In this document: piece by piece, positions 9,701 to 17,886 of the stretch
Layout: each line of letters starts with the position of its first letter
Position numbering within the stretch: position 1 is the stretch's first letter
Source: Betaproteobacteria bacterium
Lineage (GTDB): Bacteria; Verrucomicrobiota; Verrucomicrobiia; Methylacidiphilales; UBA1321
Assembly: GCA_903970275.1 (NCBI GenBank)
Contig: CAJCIA010000036.1
Location: 1 to 36,665, forward strand
DNA: 36,665 nucleotides
Direction of reading: 5' to 3'
The notes under the pieces: generated by a model
Database searches by the model: none
The model's input: only the letters and a program-made list of their open reading frames with translations
What the model was told of the DNA's origin: nothing
Position numbers and translations under genes: made by a program

Positions 9701-11038
9701 GCCTCGGCGGAAAAGGCGCTCAATCGCAAGCGCATGGATGCGTGGGTCATGATGGACATCCACAACGGCGACGTGGTGGCCATGGCCTCGCACCCGACCT
9801 TCGACCCGAATATCTTCCTGCCCACCATCGCGCCGGACGAGTGGGCGCTGCTGAACGGCGATCAATACAACCCGCTGCTCAATCGCGCCATTGACGCGCA
9901 GTTCCCGCCCGGCTCGACCTTTAAGACCGTGACTTCCATCGCGGCGATGGTCGCGGGCGTGTTCGACCCAAACTGGGTGGTGCATTGCACCGGCTATTTC
10001 GACCTCGGGAACATGCACATGAACCTGAAGGAGGAAGCCGGCCACGACGTCTCCTACAAGGAGGCGCTGACCCATTCGTTCAATACCTACTTTGCCAACT
10101 TGGGCCTGAAGGTTGGGCGCGACGTGCTGCTCGACACGGCGCGCAGTTTCAACTTCGGCAACAAAACGGGCGTCTCCCTGCCGGGTGAGCTCCCGGGGCT
10201 GATTCCCGATTCGGAGTATATCCTGCGCACACAGCATCGGGATTTCGGCGGCGGCGACACGGTGCTGACAGCCATCGGCCAGGGCGCGGTCCTGGTCACG
10301 CCCATCCAGATGGCCGACTACATGGCGGCGCTCGCCAACGGCGGCACGGTCTATCGCCCGCGGCTGGTGAAGGAGGTCGACGATCAGGACGGCAAGGTCA
10401 TCCGCGAGATTCCGACCGACGTCGATCGCACCGTCACGCTCGATTCTCCCTACATGGCCAACCTGAAGGAAGGCATGATCAACGTCATCGACGAGGGCAC
10501 TGCCACGGTGGTGCACCGCGATGACATGAAGATCGCGGCCAAGACCGGAACGGCGCAGGTCGGCACGAAAGCCAAGCCGCGGCAGGTGGCGTGGCTCTGC
10601 GGTTATCTGCCGGCGGATAATCCCCAGTATTCCTTCGCGGTGATGATCCAGGGCGAGGATTCTGATAACCATGGTCTCGGGTTGGACGACGGTTTGCTCG
10701 GCGGTCGCGAAGGCGGCGAGATCGCGGCGCACATCTTTGACGATGTTTATGGCCCGCCGCCGAATGCCAAGGCGCGCGCGGAACAATTCGAGGATTACAA
10801 CAAGACGCCGAATCTTGCCCCGGCGCAGCCGCTGGCCGACAAGGACAAGCCGGCGGATGACACCGACTCCACCGACAAGCCGGACGTGGCCGCCAAGCCG
10901 CCGGAAACGGTCACGGCGCACGCGACCGAGGTGACTGACGACGACAGCGATGCGACCGGCATGGGCCCGAACGGCCAGCGCGAGACCAAGCCGGTGTCAT
11001 CCCACGGCGCGCCGGTGAACTCATCCTCGAAGCGGTAG
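6758..11038 (+). CDS. Tripartite penicillin-binding protein: GT51, inactive class A transpeptidase, class B PBP2-like transpeptidase
   Basis: A single 1426-residue frame. It has a basic cytoplasmic tail, one membrane helix (about 52-73), and a GT51 domain with EDRRYYEH (Glu135), GGSTIEQQLAKH and KFLEAFVAMRLE (Glu192), intact for lipid II polymerisation. A class A transpeptidase fold (about 380-740) keeps scaffold motifs such as DAWFVGYTPKLLAGVWVGYD. Its SxxK Ser is Ala426 and the Lys is Gln429; SxN reads G487-N-R; KTG reads M617-P-G. From about residue 782 a class B PBP follows: a PBP2-type dimerisation region, then PPGSTFKT (Ser1053, Lys1056), SFN (Ser1107) and KTGTAQ (Lys1262). The last ~90 residues are an acidic, Pro-rich tail. 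It should polymerise and cross-link periplasmic peptidoglycan. The GTG start at 6758 has no clear ribosome site; a TATAAG lies at 6747-6752. Architecture is seen directly; function is inference. Confidence 0.9.
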   Translation: MTKRTDGAATVRSGGSIDGADGSATRGKSGANRPSAPAPKRKRSFWRKLWIWTQVGVAVLAIAASIAAYFIYQQAQIYYQRAEKIDLNKLNDVNETSVFLDVNGEELGRIFVEDRIVLKPDQIPDLMRKAVMAAEDRRYYEHGAIDYWGILRALRENFGKKGRVQGGSTIEQQLAKHLIGDFSRTLDRKFLEAFVAMRLEQHYTKDEILNYYLNRIYFGKGYFGVESAAKGYFGKDASQLSVAECATLAGIIRAPVSSSPRTNIGQARSRRDLTLYQMRQQGFITPEEYHRAIDTPIRVIPAKPSGLQTFVMAQAVKEMEQILSIEGTEEMPQGLTVRTNIDLHLQRAVEDQMAQHLSAIEDAANATSPAAVPALNPKMQPARQPLQGSAIVADLATGRVRAWVGGRDFLKNQFDHVSMARRENGALLQPVIYGLSFDKLGLNPASMINSSYLDSSVTASPADLALGNPNTDLTKLFLSVQDAMALGNRAAATRVGLQLGPQQVTQWLKSAGVEERIPTGKSNVFNPEPMTLGDIASLYQVLGNDGIHRKLKIIQSITSQDGQVLYDDTKSDHDEDGHLLDIVDDEQLTLTLQNALRVGFARTLTHDYNLRAPIAGMPGYSEGYRDAWFVGYTPKLLAGVWVGYDNSQPIGSKAVAVRSAVPLWGDIMREVLGRTNGGSAFPVPESLTKVEIDRATGALRGLAGLAPAPGDIFVYLKKDQLDAASQADPQQKMQAPQQWSDWLTTMFNDADETGLSDEELTPGAQDKRSNIIPALAEYKMPGLRGSIVSADGTVYATMRNQQNLVVKWPAAGESTTDADIVAWMRARFDEAKKAIGAEVTISDKDLLAQYQTQRYQPFTVVEDITPYQVDQIRQAGLEAKGFGFVGTPIRIYPKGTDLAHVIGYLSRDQQRNRGKYLSGDVIYDRYKGAAGLEKVFDADMIGKEGSFMISTTPDGYARSAVVSKPPTYGGTLRLTIDSKIQASAEKALNRKRMDAWVMMDIHNGDVVAMASHPTFDPNIFLPTIAPDEWALLNGDQYNPLLNRAIDAQFPPGSTFKTVTSIAAMVAGVFDPNWVVHCTGYFDLGNMHMNLKEEAGHDVSYKEALTHSFNTYFANLGLKVGRDVLLDTARSFNFGNKTGVSLPGELPGLIPDSEYILRTQHRDFGGGDTVLTAIGQGAVLVTPIQMADYMAALANGGTVYRPRLVKEVDDQDGKVIREIPTDVDRTVTLDSPYMANLKEGMINVIDEGTATVVHRDDMKIAAKTGTAQVGTKAKPRQVAWLCGYLPADNPQYSFAVMIQGEDSDNHGLGLDDGLLGGREGGEIAAHIFDDVYGPPPNAKARAEQFEDYNKTPNLAPAQPLADKDKPADDTDSTDKPDVAAKPPETVTAHATEVTDDDSDATGMGPNGQRETKPVSSHGAPVNSSSKR

Positions 11039-11047
11039 GTGCCGGCT

Positions 11048-11186
11048 GTAGCGGGTCTATGACCGCCGGGAACAGCGCGCGAGGGAAGACTTGTGCGTTC
11101 CGCTTTCAGCGCAGGTCGCGTGGCGCGTAAGCACAAGGTGGCGGCGCGTTGCGCCGATAAATGCGACGGTCATAGACCGCCGCTAC
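11048..11186. repeat. BIME-like inverted pair of GTAG-headed palindromes (family B)
   Basis: The left unit at 11048-11068 reads GTAGC then a short palindrome GGTC-TAT-GACC. The right unit, on the other strand at 11164-11186, reads GTAGCGGCGGTCTATGACCG and then TCG. In it an 8-pair stem (one G-T pair) closes on a TAT loop. Between the units lie a further inverted pair, CTTGTGC (11090-11096) and GCACAAG (11131-11137), and a small hairpin at 11143-11155. The element fills the gap between two convergent genes and may also act as an RNA-level stop for both. A GTAG head plus an imperfect palindrome is the recognised layout of REP sequences. Confidence 0.75.
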
Positions 11187-11196
11187 AGTTGGGGGC

Positions 11197-12453
11197 TTAG
11201 GCCGCTACTTCCTCGCGTTCGGCGAGCGCGAAATCCACGCCGTCCTTGCGGCCAAGGAGAAAGAACATTTCTGCATCGCCCAGCCGCTTCACCGGCTGCA
11301 GGCCGCGGGGCTGGAAGTCGTACCAAGGCTGCGCGCGGGCGTGGAGCTCGGCGGAGACATTGATCTGGCCGGGTTCGCCGCTCGATTCCATGCGGCTGGC
11401 GAAGTTGACCGTCGCCCCCCAGACGTCGTAGCTGAACTTGCGTCGGCCGATCACCCCGGCGATGAGCGGGCCGACGTGCATGCCGATGCGGATGCGCCAG
11501 CTGTCGGCGCCCAGCGATTGCGAGATGCGGTCGGAAGCGTCACGCATTTCCAGCGCCGCCTCGCAGATGGCGCGGATGCCGTCGCTGTGCTTTTCCGGCA
11601 CGCCCGCCACGGCCATGTAGGAGTCGCCGATGGTCTTGATCTTCTCGAGGCCATGGCGCTCCACGATCTCGTCGAACTCGGAAAAATAAGCGTCCAGTCG
11701 ATCGACCACCGCGCAGGGCGTCAGGCGCGCGGCCACCTGGCTGAACTTCTCGAAATCGGTGAAGAGCACCGCGGCCTCCTCGAACAGGACGGCCTGGACG
11801 GTGCCGTTTTTCTTCAGCTCGTTGGCGATTTTTTCGGGCAGGATGCCGTGGAGCAGCCGGATATTTTCCGCGAGAGCGCTCTTGAAAATATCCTCGAAAT
11901 ACTCGTACATGGCGAACTGGTGCCGGCGGCTTTGCGTGAGGATGAGACGGTCGGCCTCGTCGGCCATGAGAGGCAGGTGCCGGCGCACGGAGGCGCGCAG
12001 CAGTTCGCGCATGTTGCCTTCGGACTGCAGGAAAAACGCGACGGTAAAGCCCTGCTTCTGGTAATCGAAGCGTTCGAAGGCCGCCTTCATCTCCGACTTC
12101 AGATGCGCGTGGCTCTCCTCGGTCCAGTCGCGCAGGTCCAGCAGGCGCGCGATGTAGGCGATGTTGTAGGTGACGAAAGCGCCCTCGTTGTAATCGAACT
12201 TGTCGTTGATGTCGGACCAGGTGTGAAAAAGATTTTCCGCCGGCACGGCGTCCTCCTCGGCAATGGAAAACTCGCGACGCGTGCGCGCGACCAGGTCCTC
12301 GAAGATCTGGCGCACGGGCAAGTGCGGATAATCCTCCGTGAGGATCGCCTCGGGCTTCTGCAGCTCGGCCTCCAGGTGGACGAGGAAGTAGCGCGCGATC
12401 AGCTGCGCGACCGCTTGGCGAACTTCGGGATGGAAGGAGGCGACAGTGGCCAT
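11197..12453 (-). CDS. Class III adenylate cyclase
   Basis: A 418-residue cytoplasmic protein without membrane segments. The first ~210 residues are a helical domain I do not recognise. A linker (LLHGILPEKIANELKKNG) leads into a class III nucleotide cyclase domain. Metal-binding Asp233 (LFTDFEKFS) and Asp277 (KTIGDSYM), adenine-specifying Lys273 and Asp343 (YDVWG), and transition-state residues Asn350 and Arg354 (VNFASRM) are all present, so it should make cAMP from ATP as a homodimer. The N-terminal domain is probably a sensor or dimerisation module. Downstream is the repeat pair; upstream (64 bases) is the manC-type gene on the same strand. Family and specificity are well supported; the signal is unknown. 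Confidence 0.9.
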   Translation of the reverse strand: MATVASFHPEVRQAVAQLIARYFLVHLEAELQKPEAILTEDYPHLPVRQIFEDLVARTRREFSIAEEDAVPAENLFHTWSDINDKFDYNEGAFVTYNIAYIARLLDLRDWTEESHAHLKSEMKAAFERFDYQKQGFTVAFFLQSEGNMRELLRASVRRHLPLMADEADRLILTQSRRHQFAMYEYFEDIFKSALAENIRLLHGILPEKIANELKKNGTVQAVLFEEAAVLFTDFEKFSQVAARLTPCAVVDRLDAYFSEFDEIVERHGLEKIKTIGDSYMAVAGVPEKHSDGIRAICEAALEMRDASDRISQSLGADSWRIRIGMHVGPLIAGVIGRRKFSYDVWGATVNFASRMESSGEPGQINVSAELHARAQPWYDFQPRGLQPVKRLGDAEMFFLLGRKDGVDFALAEREEVAA

Positions 12454-12471
12454 GCCTCCAGCATATTCGCC

Positions 12472-12494
12472 TCCCGCACGGAGGCAATGCGGGA
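12472..12494 (-). terminator. Hairpin after the mannose-1-phosphate guanylyltransferase gene
   Basis: TCCCGCA (12472-12478) and TGCGGGA (12488-12494) form a 7-pair stem with a 9-base loop, 23 bases past the manC-type stop on the minus strand. No U-run follows, so it could be a weak or factor-dependent stop, or just structure ahead of the cyclase gene. Confidence 0.3.
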
Positions 12495-12517
12495 TCGCGC
12501 GCCGTCGCTCGCGAACC

Positions 12518-13573
12518 CTAGCGCACTTTGTCTGGCAAGTGCGGCTGCAGCGCCTTGACCTGTTCGGCCGCGTCGCGATGGCAGACGAGGATGGCGTCGG
12601 CGGTCTCCACCACGATCAAATCGCGCACCCCGCAGAGCGCAATGGTGCGCCCGCGCGAGATGACGATGTTGTTCTGGGAACCATGCAGCGCCACCGTGCC
12701 CTGGATCGTGTTGTCCTGGCTGTCGAGCGGCAGGTGCGCAGGCAGCGCCGTCCAGCTGCCAACGTCATCCCAGTCGAAGCGAGCCTCGGCCACGACAACG
12801 CGCGCCGCTTTTTCCATGATGGCGTAGTCGACGGAAATCTTCGGCAGCGCGGGAAACTTCTCCGCGATATAGGCCGCGGGATCGCCCTGCGGAAATTCGT
12901 TGATGAAGGTGGCGAGCGCGGGCTGGTGCTTCTCCGCCTCGCGCAGGAAGGTGCCGGTGCGCCAGAGAAAGATGCCTGCATTCCAGAAGAACCGGCCAGT
13001 CGCGAGATACTCCACCGCGCGGACCGCGTCGGGTTTTTCCACGAAACGCTCCGCGCGGAAGAACGGGCAATCCACGCCGCTTTCCTTCAGCGTGGCGCCC
13101 GCCTCCAGGTAGCCGAAGCGGGTGGAGGGGTGATCGGGCCGGATGCCGAACGTGACGATGACCTCGTCCTGCGCGGCGAGCGCGGAGGCTTTCTCCAGCT
13201 GGCTGGCGAAGGTCGCGGCGTCCTTGATCAGCGCGTCGGCCGGCAGGAAGACGACGACAGCATCGGGATCGAGCCGCCGCACCAGCGCGGTGCCGAGCGC
13301 GCAGGCGGGCGCCGTGTCGCGCTTGGCCGGCTCGGCGATGAATTGCGCGGGAGGCAGGTGCGGCACAGCGGCGCGGCAGGCCTCGACCTGTGCGGCGTTG
13401 GTCAGCACGAAAATGTGGTCCGCGGGCAGCGCGCGTTCCACCCGGCGCACGGTCTCCTCAAGCATGGTGCGCTCGCTCAACAGCGGCACGAGGTGCTTGG
13501 GCGTTGCGACACGGCTCAGCGGCCAGAAACGTTCGCCGGAACCTCCGGCCATGATGCAGGCGTAAGTGGCCAT
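12518..13573 (-). CDS. manC: Mannose-1-phosphate guanylyltransferase
   Basis: A 351-residue nucleotidyltransferase that makes GDP-mannose from GTP and mannose-1-phosphate for glycan or polysaccharide synthesis. It has the signature GGSGERFWPLSR near residue 10 and TPKHLVPL. Later motifs are FVEKPD, WNAGIFLW, SVDYAIMEKA and DWDDVGSW. The central loop reads FLPADALI where many members have PADHxI, a small substitution. The length matches the short form with no fused C-terminal isomerase domain. The ATG at 13573 lies 2 bases after the stop of the small secreted protein gene, so they are translated from one message. Confidence 0.9.
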   Translation of the reverse strand: MATYACIMAGGSGERFWPLSRVATPKHLVPLLSERTMLEETVRRVERALPADHIFVLTNAAQVEACRAAVPHLPPAQFIAEPAKRDTAPACALGTALVRRLDPDAVVVFLPADALIKDAATFASQLEKASALAAQDEVIVTFGIRPDHPSTRFGYLEAGATLKESGVDCPFFRAERFVEKPDAVRAVEYLATGRFFWNAGIFLWRTGTFLREAEKHQPALATFINEFPQGDPAAYIAEKFPALPKISVDYAIMEKAARVVVAEARFDWDDVGSWTALPAHLPLDSQDNTIQGTVALHGSQNNIVISRGRTIALCGVRDLIVVETADAILVCHRDAAEQVKALQPHLPDKVR

Positions 13574-13575
13574 TG

Positions 13576-13932
13576 CTACATGATGGACCGGATAAGGTCG
13601 TCGGCGTCAAGGATCTCGCCGCGCGCCTTGGTCACGCCGTCGGGCTTCGCCAGGTCCTCCAGCGCCGTGCTCAGGGTCTCTGCGGCACGCATCAGCTTGC
13701 CATGATAGACATGCGGCACCCGCTGAATGGTCTTGAGCGCCTTGCTCACCAGCGCGCGCTGCTGCTCGGGAGCGGGGGCACTCTCCGGGCCGTCACCAAG
13801 CGCCTGGCGCAGGAGTTGATGCACATCATCCGGGGTGGCCGTGGCTGCGTCGTCCGCGCGTACGGATGCCGGAATGATGATAAGAACGGCCGCTGCCAAC
13901 GCCATCAAACGACGAACGAGAGAGGAGTTCAT
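13576..13932 (-). CDS. Small secreted protein, unknown function
   Basis: A 118-residue protein with a clear signal peptide (MNSSLVRRLMALAAAVLIIIPASVRA) probably cut just before DDAATA. The mature ~90 residues look helical and charged, with no Cys and no motif I recognise. It ends 2 bases before the manC-type gene and starts 42 bases after the SNF2 gene on the same strand, so it belongs to this operon. The signal peptide and tight spacing argue that it is real; no function can be given. Confidence 0.65.
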   Translation of the reverse strand: MNSSLVRRLMALAAAVLIIIPASVRADDAATATPDDVHQLLRQALGDGPESAPAPEQQRALVSKALKTIQRVPHVYHGKLMRAAETLSTALEDLAKPDGVTKARGEILDADDLIRSIM

Positions 13933-13974
13933 GCAGCCAGCGTAGTAAACCCGCGCCGGGCGGCAATCCCGGAC

Positions 13975-16900
13975 TCAACCCGCCAGCAGCTCCTCCATCT
14001 CATCGGCGCTCAGCCCCGCTACGAACGCCTCGTCCCCCACACTGGCATCGAAGAGGATGCGCTTGCGCGCCTGCAGGGCCTGGATTTTCTCCTCCACCGT
14101 GCCGGCGGCGATCAGTTTGTAAGCCTGCACCGCGCGCCGCTGCCCCAGCCGGTGCGCGCGCGCGGTCGCCTGATCCTCCACCGCCGGATTCCACCACGGA
14201 TCGAAATGGATGACCGTGTCGGCCCCCGTGAGATTAAGGCCCGTGCCGCCCGCCTTCAGGCTGATGAGGAAGAGTGGCACACCTGCGTCGTTTTGGAAGC
14301 GGTCGATCTCCGCCTGGCGGTCGGCGGTCGAGCCATCGAGATAGCAGAAGCCGATCTCGCGCCGCCGGGCCTCGTCGCGCAGCAGATGCAGCATCTGTAC
14401 GAACTGGCTGAAGAGCAGCACGCGATGGCCGCCGTCGATCGCCTCGTCGATCAGCTCGAAGGTGCGGTCGAGCTTGGCGGAAGGCTCGCGCCACGTGCGT
14501 GGCTGCGCGGGATCGCGCGGCAGCAGCTCCAGGTGGCAGCAGACCTGGCGCAGGCGCAGGAGCGTGGTGAGCATCATGATGCGGTCGCGCCCGGCGCCCT
14601 GCTTCCCGGTGTGATCGAAGACATCGCGCCGGCCCTGCGCCAGCACGGCCTGGTAGACAGCGCGCTGCTCGTCGGTCAGTTCGCACAGCGTGGCGTGCTC
14701 GAGCTTGGGCGGCAGCTCCGGCAACACCTCCTCCTTGGTGCGACGCAGGAAGAAGGGTCGCACACGGGCGCGCAGCCGGGCGAGTTCGCGCGGCGCCTCG
14801 CCAGCGGTGAGCGGCGTTTCGTAGCGCTCGCGGAATTCGGCGGCGGTGCCGAGGTAGCCGGGCACGAGGAAGTCGAAGAGCGACCAGAGATCGAGCACCG
14901 AGTTTTCCAGCGGCGTGCCGGTGAGGATGAGCCGATGCCGCGCGCGCAGCATTTTAGCGCCCTGCGCGTTCTGGCTGCCGCGATTCTTGATGTGCTGCGC
15001 TTCATCGAGCACCACCAGTCCGAACTCGAGCGTACGCAGCAGCTCGATGTCGCGGCGCAGGATCGCATAGGAAGTTACGATCAGGTCGGCCTGTGCGCAG
15101 TCGCCCCGGCGTGCGGCGCGATCCGGGCCGGTGAAATCGAGCGTGCCCAAATGCGGCGTAAAGCGGGCCGCCTCGCGCAGCCAGTTCGCCACCAGGCTGG
15201 TCGGGCAGACGATCAGCGCGGGCGCGCGGGACGATTCTGTTTCCCGCAACCATGCCGCAAAAGCGAGCGCCTGCGGGGTCTTACCGAGTCCCATGTCGTC
15301 CGCGAGCAATCCGTGCGCGCCGCGTTGCGCGAGCGCGGCCATCCAGGAAATGCCGGCCAACTGATACGGACGCAACTGCGTAACCAGCGCGGCGTCGAGT
15401 CTTGTCACGACGTCCGGCGGCGGACCTTCCGCGGCGTCGTTGCGCGCGATGCGAAAGCCCTGCTCATCGAGCGCGCCGGCCAGGTAAGGTGCAAAGGTGC
15501 GGGCCACGCGCATGCTGCCCGGCTCTTGCCGCACGGCACAATCGGCCAGCACCTGCTGCATCTCCGACCACGCCTCGGTGGGCAACAGCAACACGCGGCC
15601 GTTTTGCCGCGCATGACTCTGGCCCGTGGCCAGCCAGCGCTGCACTTCAGAAGGCTCGAGCGCCACGGGCTGGCCGTCGACGGCAAGCTGGAGATCGAGG
15701 CTCAGCCAGTCCTCGCCCGATCCACCGCGCAGCGCCACAGTCGGCTCCGCGATATCGATCTCGCGCAAGGTCGCCTCCAGCCGCGGTCCTGGCTCAACGA
15801 TCCAATCGCGCCGCCAGTGCGGCAGCGTGTTGGCCAGGAAGCGCGCGACGTGGCGCTCGGTTGCCAGGCTGAAGGCGCGGCCGCCGCTGCGCACCGGTGA
15901 AAATCCCACCGCCTGCACGGCGATCGCCGCCTGCTTTTCCGCCGCAAGATCGCGCCGCCAGAATCGCGACAAGTCGTGCGGATCGGGAAACGCCTCGGTG
16001 GCGGATGCCTCCGCCTTCCAGCCGATGGGAAACGCGCGCTCGCCGTAGCGCGCTTCCAGCTCGAGCGTGAGGCCGTGCAGCGAGCCGTCGATCCGCGCCA
16101 CAATCTGCGGCCGCGCGATGGCGAAGGAGAAATGGGGCGGGAGGGTGATGTCGCACACTTCCTCCAAAGCGGGCCATTCGCGCTCCAGAAAACCGGGCAG
16201 CGCCGCGCGCGGGATAAGGCGATGCCCTTGGGCGTCGAAGCCCGCGGGAAACGCGGGAATTTCCATCAGCCGCGTGCCCTGCAAGGTCCAACCGGGCAGC
16301 GCGCCTGTGCCGGCTGCGGCCGCATCCTGCGCGAGCCGTAACTCCAGCGCGCCGTCATTTCGCAACTCGGCCGCGAGCCGCGGCCGTTCCTCAGAAGCTT
16401 GAATCTCAATACGTTCCTTCCGGCCCGACCAAACCCTGGGATGCCCGCCCAACGCATGGAGGACACGGCCCAGCTTCGCTCGCGGAAGCTGCGTGACGCC
16501 TGCGAGCGCGCCGTTGGCCGACTCAATCGCACTCAGCGCACGATCGTCCGCCTCGCCGGTGGCATACCCCTCCACCAACTTCGAGGCAAGTGCGTCCCAC
16601 GGCAGCGTCTCCTCACCACGTTGCACTTCAAGGATGATGCGGAACGGATCCTTGCCGAGCGCTTCTCGGAGTTGCAGTGGCAGGAGAAAGGCGAATTCGA
16701 GCCGGGGAATCTGCGCGGGTGCTTCGTCCCTCAGCCAGCGCCGCGGACCCGTCTGGCGCTGAGCAGCCGCCTCACTATTTGCCACCGGTTGGGGCACCGG
16801 GACCGCAGGCTGAAGCGTGGCGAGACCCACCGCCAGCGCGTGGGCGCACACGCGGCCGCTGTGCCGCGATTCCGGGCAGGTGCAGCGCACCTCGACCGCG

Positions 16901-17085
16901 GCGATGCGCTCGGCCAGCACAATCTGCGCGTCATAGCTTTTCTCCGCACCCTGGACGCGTCCGCTCAAGCGTGGGCCTTCGCGCAACAGTTGGGTGACGC
17001 GACCGCGTTCAACCAGGCCGCGTGCTTCCTTCAGCGCGGGCCAGCCGCCCAGCTCCACCAGCAGACTGGTACTCAGCTCGACCAT
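13975..17085 (-). CDS. SNF2-family DNA translocase with N-terminal SWIM zinc finger
   Basis: About 1036 residues from the ATG at 17085 (MVELSTSLLVELGG); the frame runs 19 codons further but would overlap ubiE. Near residues 65-85 is a SWIM zinc finger (CTCPESRHSGRVCAH). A long middle region of unknown fold follows. The SNF2 ATPase core starts near residue 570: LRPYQLAGISWM, Walker A DDMGLGKT, the DEAQ box (VVLDEAQHIKN), LTGTPLENSVLDLWSLFDFL. The C-terminal helicase lobe has SLKAGGTGLNLTGAD and ATARAHRLGQ. These proteins move on double-stranded DNA and remodel bound protein; RapA-like or bacterial SWI2/SNF2 roles are possible. Its gene begins 5 bases after the ubiE stop, so the two are co-transcribed. 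Confidence 0.9.
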   Translation of the reverse strand: MVELSTSLLVELGGWPALKEARGLVERGRVTQLLREGPRLSGRVQGAEKSYDAQIVLAERIAAVEVRCTCPESRHSGRVCAHALAVGLATLQPAVPVPQPVANSEAAAQRQTGPRRWLRDEAPAQIPRLEFAFLLPLQLREALGKDPFRIILEVQRGEETLPWDALASKLVEGYATGEADDRALSAIESANGALAGVTQLPRAKLGRVLHALGGHPRVWSGRKERIEIQASEERPRLAAELRNDGALELRLAQDAAAAGTGALPGWTLQGTRLMEIPAFPAGFDAQGHRLIPRAALPGFLEREWPALEEVCDITLPPHFSFAIARPQIVARIDGSLHGLTLELEARYGERAFPIGWKAEASATEAFPDPHDLSRFWRRDLAAEKQAAIAVQAVGFSPVRSGGRAFSLATERHVARFLANTLPHWRRDWIVEPGPRLEATLREIDIAEPTVALRGGSGEDWLSLDLQLAVDGQPVALEPSEVQRWLATGQSHARQNGRVLLLPTEAWSEMQQVLADCAVRQEPGSMRVARTFAPYLAGALDEQGFRIARNDAAEGPPPDVVTRLDAALVTQLRPYQLAGISWMAALAQRGAHGLLADDMGLGKTPQALAFAAWLRETESSRAPALIVCPTSLVANWLREAARFTPHLGTLDFTGPDRAARRGDCAQADLIVTSYAILRRDIELLRTLEFGLVVLDEAQHIKNRGSQNAQGAKMLRARHRLILTGTPLENSVLDLWSLFDFLVPGYLGTAAEFRERYETPLTAGEAPRELARLRARVRPFFLRRTKEEVLPELPPKLEHATLCELTDEQRAVYQAVLAQGRRDVFDHTGKQGAGRDRIMMLTTLLRLRQVCCHLELLPRDPAQPRTWREPSAKLDRTFELIDEAIDGGHRVLLFSQFVQMLHLLRDEARRREIGFCYLDGSTADRQAEIDRFQNDAGVPLFLISLKAGGTGLNLTGADTVIHFDPWWNPAVEDQATARAHRLGQRRAVQAYKLIAAGTVEEKIQALQARKRILFDASVGDEAFVAGLSADEMEELLAG

Positions 17086-17090
17086 GGCCG

Positions 17091-17795
17091 CTACACTTCC
17101 GCCACGTGCAGCGCGACGATGCCGAAAGTCAGGTTCGTCCACCGCGCCGCGGCGAACCCGGCGCCCCGCATCATCTCCGCCAGTTGCGGCTGGCGCGGAA
17201 AGGCGCGGATGGAGTCGCCGAGGTATTCGTACGCCCCGCGCTCGGGCGTGAAGAACTGCGCATAGCGCGGCATGACCCAGCGCAGATAGGCGAAATAAAG
17301 CGGCGCCAGGCCCGCGACCGGATGCGAAAACTCAAGGATGTGGGCGCGCCCGCCGGCGCGAAGTACGCGCCGCATCTCGCGCAGGCCCGCGGAGCGATCG
17401 GCAAAATTACGCAAGCCGAAAGCGATGGTAATGGCGTCGAAGCTGGCATCCGCAAACGGCAACCGCAGCGCGTCCGCGGCGACGAGATGCGAAACCGCCT
17501 TCTCCCGCGCGACCCGCAGCATGGGCAGGCAAAAATCGGCACCGATCATCGTCTCCGACGCGGCCTGGCGGCGCGCCAGAGCGCGCAGGACGTCCCCGCT
17601 GCCGGTCGCTAGATCGAGCAGGCGCGCGGGCCGCTGTGCCGCCACCGCTCGCGCCAGCTGCCAGCGCCAATAGACATCCGTGCCGCCGCAAAGGGCATGG
17701 TTGAGAAAGTCGTACCGCGGCGCCACGCGGCCGAACATTGCGGCAATCGCCTCGGGCGATTGGTGGGCGAGATCGTCAGCGGCCGTGGCGGGCAT
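17091..17795 (-). CDS. ubiE: UbiE/MenG quinone methyltransferase
   Basis: A 234-residue SAM-dependent C-methyltransferase of the ubiE/menG family, acting late in menaquinone (or ubiquinone) synthesis. Signatures are FGRVAPRYDFLNHALCGGTD near residue 21, motif I LLDLATGSGD, and FGLRNFADR followed by LREMRRVLRAGG and EFSHP. I use the ATG at 17795 (MPATAADDLAHQ); the frame stays open upstream but that stretch is a shadow of the glycosyltransferase gene. The stop is 5 bases before the SNF2 start. Which quinone is used cannot be told from this window. Confidence 0.9.
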   Translation of the reverse strand: MPATAADDLAHQSPEAIAAMFGRVAPRYDFLNHALCGGTDVYWRWQLARAVAAQRPARLLDLATGSGDVLRALARRQAASETMIGADFCLPMLRVAREKAVSHLVAADALRLPFADASFDAITIAFGLRNFADRSAGLREMRRVLRAGGRAHILEFSHPVAGLAPLYFAYLRWVMPRYAQFFTPERGAYEYLGDSIRAFPRQPQLAEMMRGAGFAAARWTNLTFGIVALHVAEV

Positions 17796-17886
17796 GCGGT
17801 ACGTTCGCGCACGGCACCCGGAGCCGCCAGCGGAAATGCACCGCCGCGTCGGCCGGCACGCTTCCGGCAACGGTCGCGGACCGCCT

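Noticed and set aside
8903-10921. 672-codon open frame on the minus strand inside the PBP gene
   Set aside because: Its translation is rich in Arg, His and Val with no family motif, while the plus-strand frame has full PBP2 motifs. It is a shadow of GC-rich codon use.
13573-15900. 775-codon plus-strand frame opposite the SNF2 gene
   Set aside because: The minus strand encodes clear Walker A, DEAQ and SWIM motifs; the plus frame is low-complexity and unlike any family.
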